Shown one piece after another: positions 24,011 to 35,765 of a stretch of 64,000 bases of DNA. The first letter of the stretch is position 1; each line of letters opens with the position of its first letter. Under the pieces are notes generated by a model. The model ran no database searches, was not told where the DNA came from, and worked only from the letters and a program-made list of their open reading frames with translations. A program made the translations under genes and the position numbers. Origin of the DNA: Epiperipatus broadwayi (Eukaryota; Onychophora; Udeonychophora; Euonychophora; Peripatidae); contig JAQFVV010012403.1 of NCBI GenBank assembly GCA_028023455.1, positions 312,001 through 376,000 on the forward strand, read 5' to 3'.

Positions 24011-26440
24011 TTCATCCCAGAACTAGCAACTCACCAACAGTAGCAGGCAGAGTATAGCTATTGTAAAATATATTGTAAATACGAGGATTTGTTTCCATAT
24101 TCGGTAATAAATATAATATTACATGAGTCTGTGAAAATTAAATTACATATATAAATATATTGCAGACTAAACACAACACACACACACACAATAATTTGCT
24201 TATATAAATACCAATTTCTATTTTTTTTTTTTAAATATAAAGCGCAATATACATATATTCTCTTTATAATAAAAAGAAATATTAATATTAGTAAATTATT
24301 CAAAAGGTAACTTCTTCCAGAAAGAAGTAAAGGGTAAAGGTCAAAGGTAGTTGTTAAATCGTATGTCTTCTATTAAATAATGTTTAATATAATCTACTAA
24401 GTGCTCTTTAAAAAAAGCTTCACATAACATTGTAAACAATTAAGTTGAAAGTCTAAAACATTAAAATGATTTAGAAAAAAAGTAAAATGTCAATATTTTT
24501 GTTTTATACATTTTTTTTTTTGTTACATGCTATATGATTATTGAGTGAAGAAGCCGTTGGCTTATATTTTTCTTTTATTTCTCCATATCTAATCTATAAT
24601 GAGATGTTTGTAAGGATGACTCACGTTTCATCAGAAATCCTCCAACACTGACTCAGTTTTTGCCTCTTTATGAAATATATATTTTTTCTTTTTTTTATTC
24701 GACAAACTGGTTTAAAATCTATAGATTTAAATATGGTAATAAGATACATCAGCGTATATATATTTAATCGTAGCCAGCGTAATAATTTGTAAATTTATCT
24801 TATTTTTCTTGATTTATGAAAAAATGAAAAGATTTACATGCGTGTGTGCGTGCTTTGTATGACCAGGTACAAAACAAATTTGTTTATTTTAAAGAATCAT
24901 GGATAAAGGACACTCATTACATATATATATATCATTAATTGATGAGAACATGTTAATATATAAATTATATCTTACAAAAATTTACCGTAGAAGTCTATAT
25001 ATTAGAGATTTTAATGCCTAACAATCTCACTTGATTAAGCATTAAGAATTAAGCGGTTTTGTTGATTAGAAGGTCACATAAAATTAGAACATCGAGCACT
25101 GTTACATTGTTGCTTAATCGTATAGTATTGTTCTTTAAGATCTCAACATGCTTTGAAAAAAATAATTAAGTGGTTCAAAAATCAGAAGTGACGGAATTGA
25201 ACTTAAATCAGGTACCTTTAGCTCATGAATCCATCACTCTACCATGGTAGGACAAAATATTGTTTCCACATCAGGGATTCAACCTGGACATGTCTTATTT
25301 TATGCAGTGGTAAAGTGATGCCCTCAGGAGTTAAAAATCACTGGAATAAATCTCCATTATATCATTTCCATGCTTAATCATCACATGATTTTTTTTAGTG
25401 ATAAGTTATTCAAATATTTATTTAGTTAAAAAAAAACCTTAAAATACATAATTATCAATTTAAAAACAATAGTTAAAAAAATTAATGTTAAATAAAAATA
25501 TATTCCTGGTAAGTTACTATTGGAGGAAAAAAAATCTATATAAAAATTATAATGTGAAAGATTATATATATAATTAATCAATTTTATCATTTTGTAGCAC
25601 ATCTCTTTATGTTCTAAACTTAACAAATCAGAAACTATTCTCTATGTTAAAAATTTTAGATCATCCTCCTTCATTTAGTATGTCTTTGGATAACAGACTT
25701 TTTTAAGAAGATCCAGAGATTTGAAGACCATAGAATAATCTTATGTTTTCATTATGTTCAAACCTAAGTTCATCTGATAAGAGTAAATTATCTAAATATA
25801 TATATAATGTGTGGAGAAGATATCTAAAAATTTTATGCTAGATAATGATTTATGATCTATTAAGTTCAGAATTAAGAACTTATATATATATGTGTGTGTG
25901 TTATTTTACCTTGACCATTTATTAAAAAAAAATATGAATTTGCAAGAGGCAATGTTAGCAACAAAAAAAAAATCAGCCAATCTCTGCTGAACATATCCTA
26001 CCTATATCTGATATTAGTAGCAGCTAAACAACAAGTTAAAACCAAATCAAATATAATAATATAATCTCTATTTTATCATATTCAATTTAATATTAAAGTA
26101 TGAATGCAGTTATAACAACTAATCAACTGAAGCCTCCTTTGCATTCGATTAATGTTAACAAGTAATGCAAAATATTTAATCAAACTCATTTTTAGTTCAA
26201 AATGGCTATAGCATAATTTATAAACCTAAAAATTAATACCACTCTTAAGAAGAGTATTTGTTTTATATAAATAATGTTTCAAATTTATTTATTTATTTAT
26301 TGTAAGCATTATTTATAATTAATATTAAAGATATTTGTATAAAAAATTAAAAATATATAGCAATAAAATCATGAAAATGGAGAAATTAAATTATTCTTGT
26401 TTAGGTGATGTCTTACAACCAGTTATTATAATGAAATAAA
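24011..26440. other. AT-rich non-coding DNA, nothing firm identified
   Basis: There is a short (CA)n tract at 24175-24190. A segment at 25190-25330 with tagctcatgaat and gggattcaacctgg looks faintly tRNA-like but not enough to call. Confidence 0.4.
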
Positions 26441-26460
26441 TTTTCTTTTTATTATTGCAG

Positions 26461-26559
26461 TCATTAGCTGCAGAAAAAGATGATCATTTGAAAAAGATGA
26501 AAGAATGTACAGCCATTTAGACTACAAGCAGTATGAGAGACCACTAAATAAGAAAAGAG
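26461..26559 (+). other. Candidate 99-nt exon
   Basis: A pyrimidine-rich tract ending ttattattgcag (26449-26460) is a good 3' splice site and aagag|gtataa at 26555-26565 a plausible donor. The enclosed 99 nt are less AT-rich than the flanks. In the first frame they read SLAAEKDDHLKKMKECTAI and then stop at 26518-26520; the other two frames stop early. It could therefore be a terminal coding exon read through to a 3' UTR, a non-coding RNA exon, or chance. No partner exon was found. Confidence 0.3.
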
Positions 26560-26564
26560 GTATA

Positions 26565-27400
26565 AAATTTATATTATGCAAGTTAATTCAAATTAACTTG
26601 ATTTTGAAAATAGAGACATAACCAAGAAAGTAATGTGATGAACATCTATTTAATTTTAAAAATAATTTAAAAATTGATAGCAGTATAACACAGCACTTGT
26701 AACAGTTGAGGATTAAGTAATCTTATTTTCAAACAAACATGTAAATGTTTAAATAAAAAAATACATAATAATTATTAAAATGTTAACTTGAATTATGCTA
26801 TCTGTAAAATATTTTATAAATTTTCAAGCAGTAATGTTTGATGGAAAAAGCAACCATATCTCTAGTGGGTGTATGTTTCTGTCAATAGCTGATATCATCA
26901 GCAGCCTGAAAACCAGTGAGATCCCACTAAACACAGTGTAAAATTTTATTTAACCTCAATTGCAATATCCAATTGGATATAAAAGTTTGAATGCAATTAG
27001 CCATGGGTTTTTATGTAAAAAGTCTATAAAGATTCACAAGAATGATCACATAGAATATTTCATCAATATTTTATATGAAAGTTTGACAAAAAGAGTCATA
27101 CACTATATGAATATTAATTCCCTTATGTTTATTATATAATTCAATAAATTATTGTTTAGAAAACATGATAGAAGTGTTGATTAAAGTAAATTAATATCAC
27201 AGCATTAAAATCACTTTTTATACTACTTTTTGCCCATCCCTCTTCTATTGGTATAACACATTGATTTTAATGTACTTCTTCAGTGGTTAGACATTATTTT
27301 TTTATCATTTGAACTAATGGTTTAAAATTTGAAACACTTTTGAAGAGCAAACTATTTATACTGTTTCAGTTATCACTTGCTGCAAGTTTAAATAATCAAT
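26565..27400. other. AT-rich non-coding DNA, nothing identified
   Basis: The segment 26870-26930 contains CTGATATCATCAG and CTGAAAACCAG blocks that look like scrambled hammerhead pieces but do not assemble. Confidence 0.4.
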
Positions 27401-27404
27401 AGAT

Positions 27405-27545
27405 GCTAGACAGGAGTAATTACTAAATTCTGTCTAGAGCTGTTTGATTCATACCCGAATCAGATCTCTGGCTTATGAACCTTCATCAGTGGATCTAGTG
27501 CATCTGACTAAGACAGCAACCATCTATTGATTTATCAAGTTGACA
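27405..27545 (-). repeat. Hammerhead-family relic (A/D-like)
   Basis: On the minus strand CCACTGATGAAGG, TTCATAAGCCA and GAGATCTGATTCGGG follow the family A order. The GAAAC box is GAGAT and stem I no longer pairs. Flanks gatgctagacagg and gacagcaaccatc resemble arm ends. Inactive. Confidence 0.5.
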
Positions 27546-28139
27546 ATAATTGGAAGAATTGGGGTAGTTTAACGAGTTTGCCTCCGAAAAGCAAATGCCA
27601 TATGATTTTATTTTGTTTTAAAAATCATTAAATATTTTAATCTATCTTCAATTGTAAATAATGGTAGACTTTCATAATGAATAACTAAGCTTAGTCTTAT
27701 GCATTAAGTTCAATGCATTCAAACAATATTATCTGTAACTTTCTAAACAATGAGGGATTTCCTTGGCAAAATAGATTCAATTTTAATCTTACACACTCTT
27801 GAGTTGATAATTGACATTCACAAATTAATCACCAGGGCTAAAACTCTGAATAGTTCTAATTAATATAAAAAAGGAAAAATGCTGACTGATCATGATGAAC
27901 ACTTTCTGACCAAGGGGAACAACTTTGGATGATGGGAAAATTTTAATGCTATCCTACACTTCCTGATAACTGACACCAATCAACCAATCAATGATCTAAT
28001 TGCTGTAATTTTATATTTGCCCTATTAGTATTATTCAAGTATGAAGGGAATACAGTTTGCTCTAGATGGAGTGCCTACACTAGTGCAACTGATTCTAATA
28101 TAATCCTAAAGATAAAAGGAATAACCTTGTAACTATAAA

Positions 28140-28265
28140 TTTTCAAAAAATTTATCTATGTAAATGGTAGTAGGGATTTTATGGCAAGCCTTCTAGAGGC
28201 ACCCGTTGATTACTCTGTCTTGCTTTGAGTGGCACTACTGTATGTATGGAGAAAGTTTTGCCTAT
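28140..28265 (+). mobile_element. Family A fragment A4
   Basis: Contains the right-arm distal part: agggattttatgg, aagccttct, gttgattactctg, gtggcactactgtatg, ggagaaagttttgcct. The HHR segment is absent. Confidence 0.6.
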
Positions 28266-28269
28266 TTTG

Positions 28270-31140
28270 ATGTTTATAAATGAATTTTTCTATGTTTATT
28301 ACTCTGTACAAACTAACTGTTTTCTAGAATAAAAGTTCTTTTTTTTTAAAAAAATCATTGAGTTTTAAATTCATATCAATTGAACAGGGTTGATATTAAA
28401 TCAGAAATAAGATTAATTTTTTAATAGACTTTTTATTTATTTTTGAATAAAACTTTTTGTATGTAATAATTGAAATTAGCAAATCGAATTAAAACTAAGT
28501 GAAATAATTAACTAGTATATGTTAGTTAAATAATAAAAACAGCAGGCACATACATATTGTATACCAAAAGATAGAATTTGAAAGAATATATATATTCCAC
28601 TTCTAAATGAAACATTCTTTTTTTTTCACTGATAGCTATCTAAGAAAGAAAATCAAACCATCGTTTTCTGAATGGATCCTATTTTTTCATTCCCCAGATG
28701 ACTATTAAGTATAGTTAGAAATTTCCTGTGAAGGAGTGAAATATTAGACTTCAATCCATTACATTCCAACGTGATAAACCGCATCATTTATGGCGAATGG
28801 CTGCTTAAGATGCTTCATATTAATGTTTTTAATATAAAGAATCCATAAAATACTGAAATAACTAAAAGCAAATGCTATTAAAAATAACAAGGCATCAGTT
28901 ATAACAATAGATCATTTTAATATTCTCACTTATCCATTTAAAATTGTGTGTCAGAATTTACAATTTCATTTACATTTTTTTTTTTTTAATTTCAAATTGT
29001 TTACTTCATTTAAAAATAAACAATTTGTAAATTATTCTGATAAAAATACACGTTAGATACATAATAACTCAGATTAATTCGTTTTATGCTAAAATGCTCG
29101 GATAGAGTTAATGAGATTTATATTTTATTTAAAATATAAAGTTTATTTATGTAAAGAAAATAATCTTATATGCATATATAAATCTATAATAATTATTTGG
29201 GTAGATATAATTCGCCAATATCACTAAAATCCTTTTTACATACGTATTATTTATTGTATATATATATGTATTATTTATTGTATATATATATATTAATTTC
29301 ACAGCTATTAATAACGCAGAATAATTATTTATTAGATATAAGTAATTGCTCACAATATGGTGGTAACAATCAAAGAAGATTTCATGTGTGCAAATATAAT
29401 AATATGTAATATATATAGACTACCTTTTCTGCATAAATGTCCAGAACTTTTGTAAGAATAATGTTTTTATGTAAATAAATCCAACAAAAAGATAGAAAAA
29501 AAGAATCTTGATTAATTGGCCATTCTTAGAAAATAGCAGAGATCTTAAGAATCTAGACTTGTTATAAATCTATTGTAAATTGCAGGAATATTTTTGTTTC
29601 ATAAACGCATTTGAGACCTTTTTAATTTTTTAAGATTTATTTGAGCTTCAAATTCTTTTCTGAAATGACAATATTCCAGCAACTTCCAATTGTTTATAAC
29701 AAGTTTAGTTTCTTAAGATCCGATATTTTCCAAGAAGGGCAAATTAACTGAGATTCAGTTTTTTCTATTTTTTAGTCAGATAACTTTTTTTTTTTTAGTC
29801 ATCTAGTATTATTTACATAAAAACATTATTTTTTAAAAAATTTTTTTTACATATTATTTTGTTAAAACATTTTAAAAAAATCTCAGCTAGGCCAAATTTT
29901 TAAAATGTGAACATACACAAAGAAATGTTTATAGTCATGACAAGTTAATAAAAAACATAATTACACAGCTTATTTCTTGAGAAGCCATATAATGTGCCTT
30001 AATAAAGGAAGACTAGTGATTGGTTCTTTCTTCAAGCTGCTTGAAATTCCATCTCTCAATCAGTGCATGCATTAGGTATCAAAATATAGTCATCACAAAA
30101 TTATTAAGGTGCTAACATGTCTGGATCGAGGGTTATGATATGAAATATAACAGTATATTTTGTACCATAACTCATATTGAAGCAATATTATTTTTTTAAT
30201 ACATTCAAACTGTGTGTGGCACGAGTTGCAAAAATTTTTTCAAAGGGTTTTCAGGATAGATTATGTGATGGTAGAGGAAGTACTAAAGATGATCCTTGAT
30301 AGTATGACAAATACAGTTACGCTTCATACCATAATTCATCATTCACGCATGCTAGAGCTTTAAACTATTTATGATAAATACATATCAGAGATAACCCCAT
30401 GTGACAGAATCAATCTCCTTTTCATTGGGCACACTGTGTTTGATGTTTGAGCACTAAAAGTGACAATGTTAAATTATTATCTGTAGATTGTTAATTCTCA
30501 AATCTATTACACTATTATTACACAAACCATGGGGGGGGGGAAATAACATAAGCAAATACAACAAAGATTTCTAATAAATGAGATTCAGTATTGTTAGTTT
30601 GAGACACCAAATTCATTCAAAAAATAATAAAACAAATACGATATACCAGTATGATACACATACTTTATTATATAGCTATTACACTTTCTATTTTCATCAC
30701 AGTTATAAAGACATTATTTTAATGATTTTAGAGATTTCAATTTGCATGCCTCTATAATATAGAGATGCAATTATAACAAAGTTATGAACCAAAAAACTAG
30801 TATCATAATTCTATAATCATGTGAAGGTAAGCAAAAGTTCATGAAAAAAGTATATAACATAGAACATCATAGAAATTAAAATATGAATATCAAAATAATC
30901 TTAGATCCTCAAAGACTACTCAGTATGGTTTTACTCCATCTCTTAAGGTGTTCAAATGTTTCATAATGTCCCAAGCAAAAAAAAACAATTTGACTATATA
31001 GCACTATTAGCAAATTCCGAAGCAAAAAACAATTTGTCGGTATATCACCATTAGCAAATGGTCATAATAAACTATAATCATTCTAACTCAAGAAGGAAAA
31101 ATGTATAAAAAAGAACAAAGTTTAAAAAGTTAGAAAGCAA
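28270..31140. other. AT-rich non-coding DNA with short simple repeats
   Basis: A run of G at 30531-30540, a duplicated tattatttattgtatatata block at 29246-29292, and a tandem duplication of about 58 bp at 30975-31065 (agcaaaaaacaatttg units). No gene was seen. Confidence 0.45.
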
Positions 31141-31149
31141 AAGAAAAAA

Positions 31150-31480
31150 GAAAAGAATAGAATCAGTTTGTGTTTTCCTGAAGGTTTGTGAAGATGATGT
31201 TTTAGTTGTATTAATATATTGGAATATTTCCATCATCTAAAATGAGTATTGAATGTCTTTAGAAAAATTTAACTATATTTAAATATTCCAAATACATTTA
31301 ACTGTTAGTAATAGCACACAGATTAGTATATTCACAATGTTTTGAGAGGAATTATTCTCCCCTTTTCTTCAGGTGGTGCTGGCCTGACCAGTGAGAATAC
31401 TAGCATAGGAATCAAACCTGGACTATTCGATTCTTTGAGTATTGAATTTTAAGGTAACACTCTAACCAATGGAGCCATCC
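31150..31480. repeat. Family B left flank of PLE relic, with tRNA-like segment
   Basis: The sequence matches the family B arm at 5690-5960 (ctgaaggtttgtg, agtaatagcacaca, cacaatgttttgag). Its inner part, 31405-31478, reads on the minus strand like a tRNA: an A-box-like TGGCTCCATTGGTTAGAG and a B-box-like GGTTTGATTCC about 40 nt later. Whether that is a SINE inserted in the PLE or part of the PLE end is unclear. Confidence 0.5.
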
Positions 31481-31542
31481 TTTCAAAGGCAACAGTCAGT
31501 AGAAATTTCATATACTTATTTATGAGGTTCCTCCTGATTTCT

Positions 31543-31990
31543 CTATTTCTTCCTAAGAACAAAGTTGATTAGTAGTTTCCATACATTATGTATTGTGGGA
31601 TTGATTGCCATTGTCATGTCAGCAGCTTTTTAAAATTTTCTTTTTTGTATCTTTTCTTCTCTATAGAATATTTTTGTGTTTTCCAATTGAACATATGTTC
31701 ATTGGTACATACATGATCTGCTACCTTAGACACATCTGTTTTTTTCTCTTCTAATCAACAGTTTGTGTTCTTGCAAGCACTTTTCAGTGGAACAACTGAT
31801 CTCACCAATATACATTCTTACACATTCACATGGTATTTTATAGATGCAGTTTTTTCTTTTCAGCATTTCAAGTTGAGGCTTTGTAGATGTCAGAATTCCT
31901 CATAGTGTGGTATGGCTCTGGAAAGCTGTTCTGATGTTATACTGATTACAGATTTTCCTTAAATTTGTCTGCTGGGTGATATTACTAACA
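31543..31990 (-). pseudogene. Penelope-like element GIY-YIG endonuclease, decayed
   Basis: The minus strand encodes the C-terminal endonuclease of a PLE. CIYKIPCECVRMYIGE is seen at about 31855-31805, with the PLE-type cysteines between the GIY and YIG motifs. LQEHKLLIRRE follows near 31770, then ADHVCTNEHMFNWK near 31715 in another frame, and AADMTMAINPTIHN toward 31590, ending in a stop at 31543-31545. The domain cuts DNA for integration of the PLE cDNA. Several frameshifts and stops make it non-functional. The RT part is missing. Family B sequence on both sides marks this PLE's termini. Confidence 0.75.
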
Positions 31991-32075
31991 GTTGAATGTA
32001 TTTGGAATACTTAAAGTTAAATTTTTCTCAAGACCTTCAATACACATATTAGATGATGGAAATAGTTAAACATAT
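31955..32075. repeat. Family B right flank of PLE relic
   Basis: An inverted partial copy of the family B arm: aacagttgaatgtattt, aaagttaaatttttct, attagatgatggaaatag. Together with 31150-31480 it forms an inverted pair enclosing the endonuclease relic. Confidence 0.55.
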
Positions 32076-32079
32076 AAAT

Positions 32080-33120
32080 ACAAATAGAATTAGTTATTTC
32101 TATTATTGGTCAAAAAGGCACCCAAACTCATCATTGCAGTTAATGTTGAAAATATAATATCTATCACTTTTCATGTTTGAACCTCTTACAAATTCCCAAA
32201 CAATAACATATTTGAATATTTTTTTATTTAAAGTTAGTAAAATGCTGAATTTTTATTTCTTAAATATAATTTATAATTTATAATTGAGATATATAAACTG
32301 ATAGATTATAAAAGCAAGATTAAATGTATTAAAATATTATACACTAACCACACATTGAAATGTGAATAAAGACGTCTGAATAAGACAAATGATTCCCAGG
32401 ATGCATTTATGGCTGAACTAGTACGCTTCAGTTATTCCAGGTCTGAATTAGCCCATATATTTGTGTTTGATTAAAAGACAAATATATTAATCTTTAATTG
32501 GATTTAAAGTTTATATTTGATTTAGGAACAATAAGATAATATTTACTCTAATAAATGGTTAGTAATAATCATTAATGCATTTATCTGAAGTGGAAAGTGT
32601 CAAAGTTGTGAGTGCAGAAAGTTTAGCACCTGTAAATCAAATTGTAATGATTAAACATAGTCTCTACTTTTAAAAAAAATGGCTTCATAGAAAAATTAAT
32701 GAAGTTTATTTAAATAATAGGCAATTACACTCAAAGGTTGTCTGTTTACATAAATCCAGATTATTATAATAAATTTTGACATAAACTTTTTTATTAATTT
32801 TTATACCAGATGGTGGGTTCCATTGATGTATAGATTAAGATATTAGGGTCATGTAGGCTTTTTCTGGCTGGACTATGCTGTTTTTCATCAGGAATGTTTT
32901 AATATTGAAAAATCTATTATCAGAAGATAACTTTATTTACTAAAAATATCAGAAAAAACATCATTATATCTAACAGATTATTTTATGTACAATTGAACTT
33001 AATTATAAAGCAAAAAAATAGCAGAGATGACTAATTCTAACTAATCATGGAATTAATAAATAAATTCACTACATCATGTTAAAAACTACAGATTAGAGTA
33101 GCCATATTGTAAGTATAAAA
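32080..33120. other. AT-rich non-coding DNA, nothing identified
   Basis: No recognised feature. Confidence 0.5.
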
Positions 33121-33124
33121 TACA

Positions 33125-35640
33125 AGTTGAAGAAATTATGGAAGAGTGGGTTGGTGATGAGTATAAGGACTGGTGTAAAGAAGTAAAAAAAGTGGCAAAT
33201 AGGGTTTTAAGTGAGAATATTTAAAAGAATAAAAGTAATAAAAAAATGAGAATTAGTAAAAGTGTAAAAGAGAGGAAAGAAGCATGTAGAGAATATAAGT
33301 GTGCTATTAAGATTAAGAAAAGTGAAAAAGATATTAATGCTAAATGGGAAAAGTATTAAGAAAAAAAGAAGTTAGCTAAAATAGATAATTATAGAGAGAG
33401 AGTGAAATTGAATAGTAAATTGTTGGAGGATATTAATAAAAGTGGAAGAGATGGGAGTAAAAAATTTTGGAATTCACATTAAAAGGAGGAATGTAGGGGA
33501 GAGAGAGATAGTATTACTAGATGATGAGGGAATAGAGTGTAGTTCTAGAGAAGATTTAGAGATAATCTTAAATAGATATGTAATGAATATAGAAAAGATG
33601 TTAGATGTGAATGATAGAGTGATAGAAAACATGAAAGCATATAGTAATGGGAATATTAGGTTTTCAGAAAATGAACTAAATGAGGTAGAGAAGAAATTAA
33701 AAAGTGGAAAGGCAAGAGGTTTAGATGGATGGGCAGCAGAATTTAGGATATAGGGCAAAAGTAAAGTTATTATATTGTTTTAATAAAATGGCACAGAATA
33801 GAGTTTTCCCAAGTAGTTGGAGTAATACAAGAGTAAGATTATTATTTAAAGGAAAGGGTAAGGATCATAGAAAGTTGAATAATTGTAGACCAATAGTGGT
33901 AACATAAGTTTTATATAAAGTTTTCTCATATATGGTGGCTAGAAGAGTTGTAAAATGGATGGAAGGGAATAATGTAGTGGGGGAAATGCAAGGAGGTTTT
34001 ATAATAGATAGATGTATAGGAGATAGTTTATTTGTAGTTACACAACTTATGGATATGAGTAGGAATTTAAATAAACAGTTATATATGAGTTTTATAGATA
34101 TGGAGAAGGCATATGATAGAATAGATAGAAATAGATTATGGATAAGTTTAGCAAATTTGGGAATGGATGAGGCTTTAATAGATATTATTAAGAAATTATA
34201 CGAAAATAATTATTATATATATCAATTAGGAAATATAGAATCAGTTAAAGTTAAAAATAGAGTGGGTTTATGGCAAGAATGCCCTATGTCACCTATTTTG
34301 TTTATGTTGTATTTGAGTGAAATGGAAAGAGCAATAGAAAGATTAGGAAGAGGAATAGAGATACCGTTAATAGGTAGTAAGGGAGTATATATTTTGTCAG
34401 GTCTTTTTTTTTGCGGATGATATATTTTTGTGCGCAGAAAGAAGAGAAGATATGGAAGTTATGTTGAGGACATGTGCAAGGGTTGGTAAAGAGATGGGGA
34501 TTAAATTTAGTGAAGAAAAATCAAATATAATGATGGTTAATTGAGGAAAGAGAATATGTAGAATTTTTATTGGGAGATATTAAGTTAAGTGTGATGAATA
34601 GATATAGTTATTTGGGAATTATTTTAAGTAATCATAAAAATTATTTGGATGAATGGGAGTAAATATTGATAAATGAAGCAAAGAAAAGAAAGGGATTGAT
34701 AAAGAAATTAACAGTGTTTTCATATAATAAATATGATGTAGTTAGAATTATATGGAAAGGAGTTGCAGTAGCAGGATTAACATATGGTAATGATGCATTA
34801 TATGTTAGTAAAGAGGTATTAAATTACTTAGAAAAAGTTCAAATGGAAGTAGGAAGACATGCATTGGATGCAGATGTATGGACAGCAAAAGAGGCAATTC
34901 AAGGATAAATGGGATGGTCAAGTTTTCATATGAGAGATGCAAAAAGTAAAATGAAAATGTTTGGTAGATTGCAGTTTATGGATAATAAAAGAATAGCTAA
35001 AATAGTATTTAATTGGGTTATGAGTAAAGGCCAGGTAACAAGATGAGTGAGAAAGGTAATGTGGGGTATGCAAAAGATTTGTATGAAGAATTTATATCAG
35101 TATATTTGTATAAAATATGGGATGGTTGTGTTAAGAAGATTGTTGAGTGTTGTAGTAGTAAGGAATGGGATAAAAGAATAGATTTATTAATAAAGAATAG
35201 GGAGTTAGAGAGATGGAGAAATAGTATGGAGAGTAAAAAGAGTTTAAATATATATAGAAATAAACAGAATATTAGGTGTGAGTTAATATATGATAATAGT
35301 AAGGAAAGTAGTTTATTATTTAAGGCTTGAATGGGATCTTTAGCTACAAGAGAATATACATGTAAATGGAAAAAAATGGGTGATTTATTTTGTAAATTAT
35401 GTAAGGAAGGAATAGAAAATATTAGGCATTTGTTAATTGAATGTAAATGCTTGAAAACAGAAAGGGTACATATAATGAAGTTATGGAAGAATAAATATGA
35501 AAAAAGTGATTATACAGAAAGTGAATTATTGGTTTTTATGCTGGGTTTGGGAAAAGATAAAGAGGATTTAGATATAAAGGTTATAGAGTTGACAAAGATT
35601 ATGTTGTGGAAATGGGATGGAGCAGAATATGGGAAAATTT
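33125..35640 (+). pseudogene. APE-type LINE, RT and C-terminal zinc motif (second family)
   Basis: A 5'-truncated non-LTR retrotransposon. In order: linker region from about 33130 (KDWCKEVKKVANR, then FWNSH near 33465), RT fingers (LLFKGKGKDHRKLNNCRPIVV, about 33840-33900), palm motif A MSFIDMEKAYDRID (about 34086-34127), CPMSPILFMLYL (about 34282), catalytic FADD at about 34410-34421, thumb, and a C-terminal CCHC-like motif C-x2-C-x8-H-x4-C (35391-35445). It differs from the RTE-like copies in all motifs and in its tail. Defects: frameshift near 33745, TAA at 33904, a T-run frameshift at 34402-34412 just before FADD, stops from 34544, TGA at 35328. Mutations are few per kb, so it is fairly young. 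I cannot assign the clade; I- or Jockey-like groups share such a C-terminal zinc motif. Confidence 0.85.
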
Positions 35641-35724
35641 AGAGTAGGGAATGGAAAATAAAGTGGCTAACAGGTTTATCTGGGCATAATTGCTGAGATA
35701 TTTTTTACTTTGTTTAAGGAGAAG

Positions 35725-35765
35725 TCACAATACATCACATCACATCACATCACATATCATATACA
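35725..35765 (+). repeat. (TCACA)n 3' tail of the LINE
   Basis: Tandem catca/tcaca pentamers follow the LINE 3' UTR. A short repeat tail instead of poly(A) is known for several LINE groups. Confidence 0.8.

Noticed and set aside
26870-26935. Hammerhead at CTGATATCATCAG and CTGAAAACCAG
   Set aside because: Boxes are out of order and no stem I can be formed.
35725-35765. Telomere-like repeat
   Set aside because: The TCACA pentamers directly follow a LINE 3' UTR, so they are its tail.
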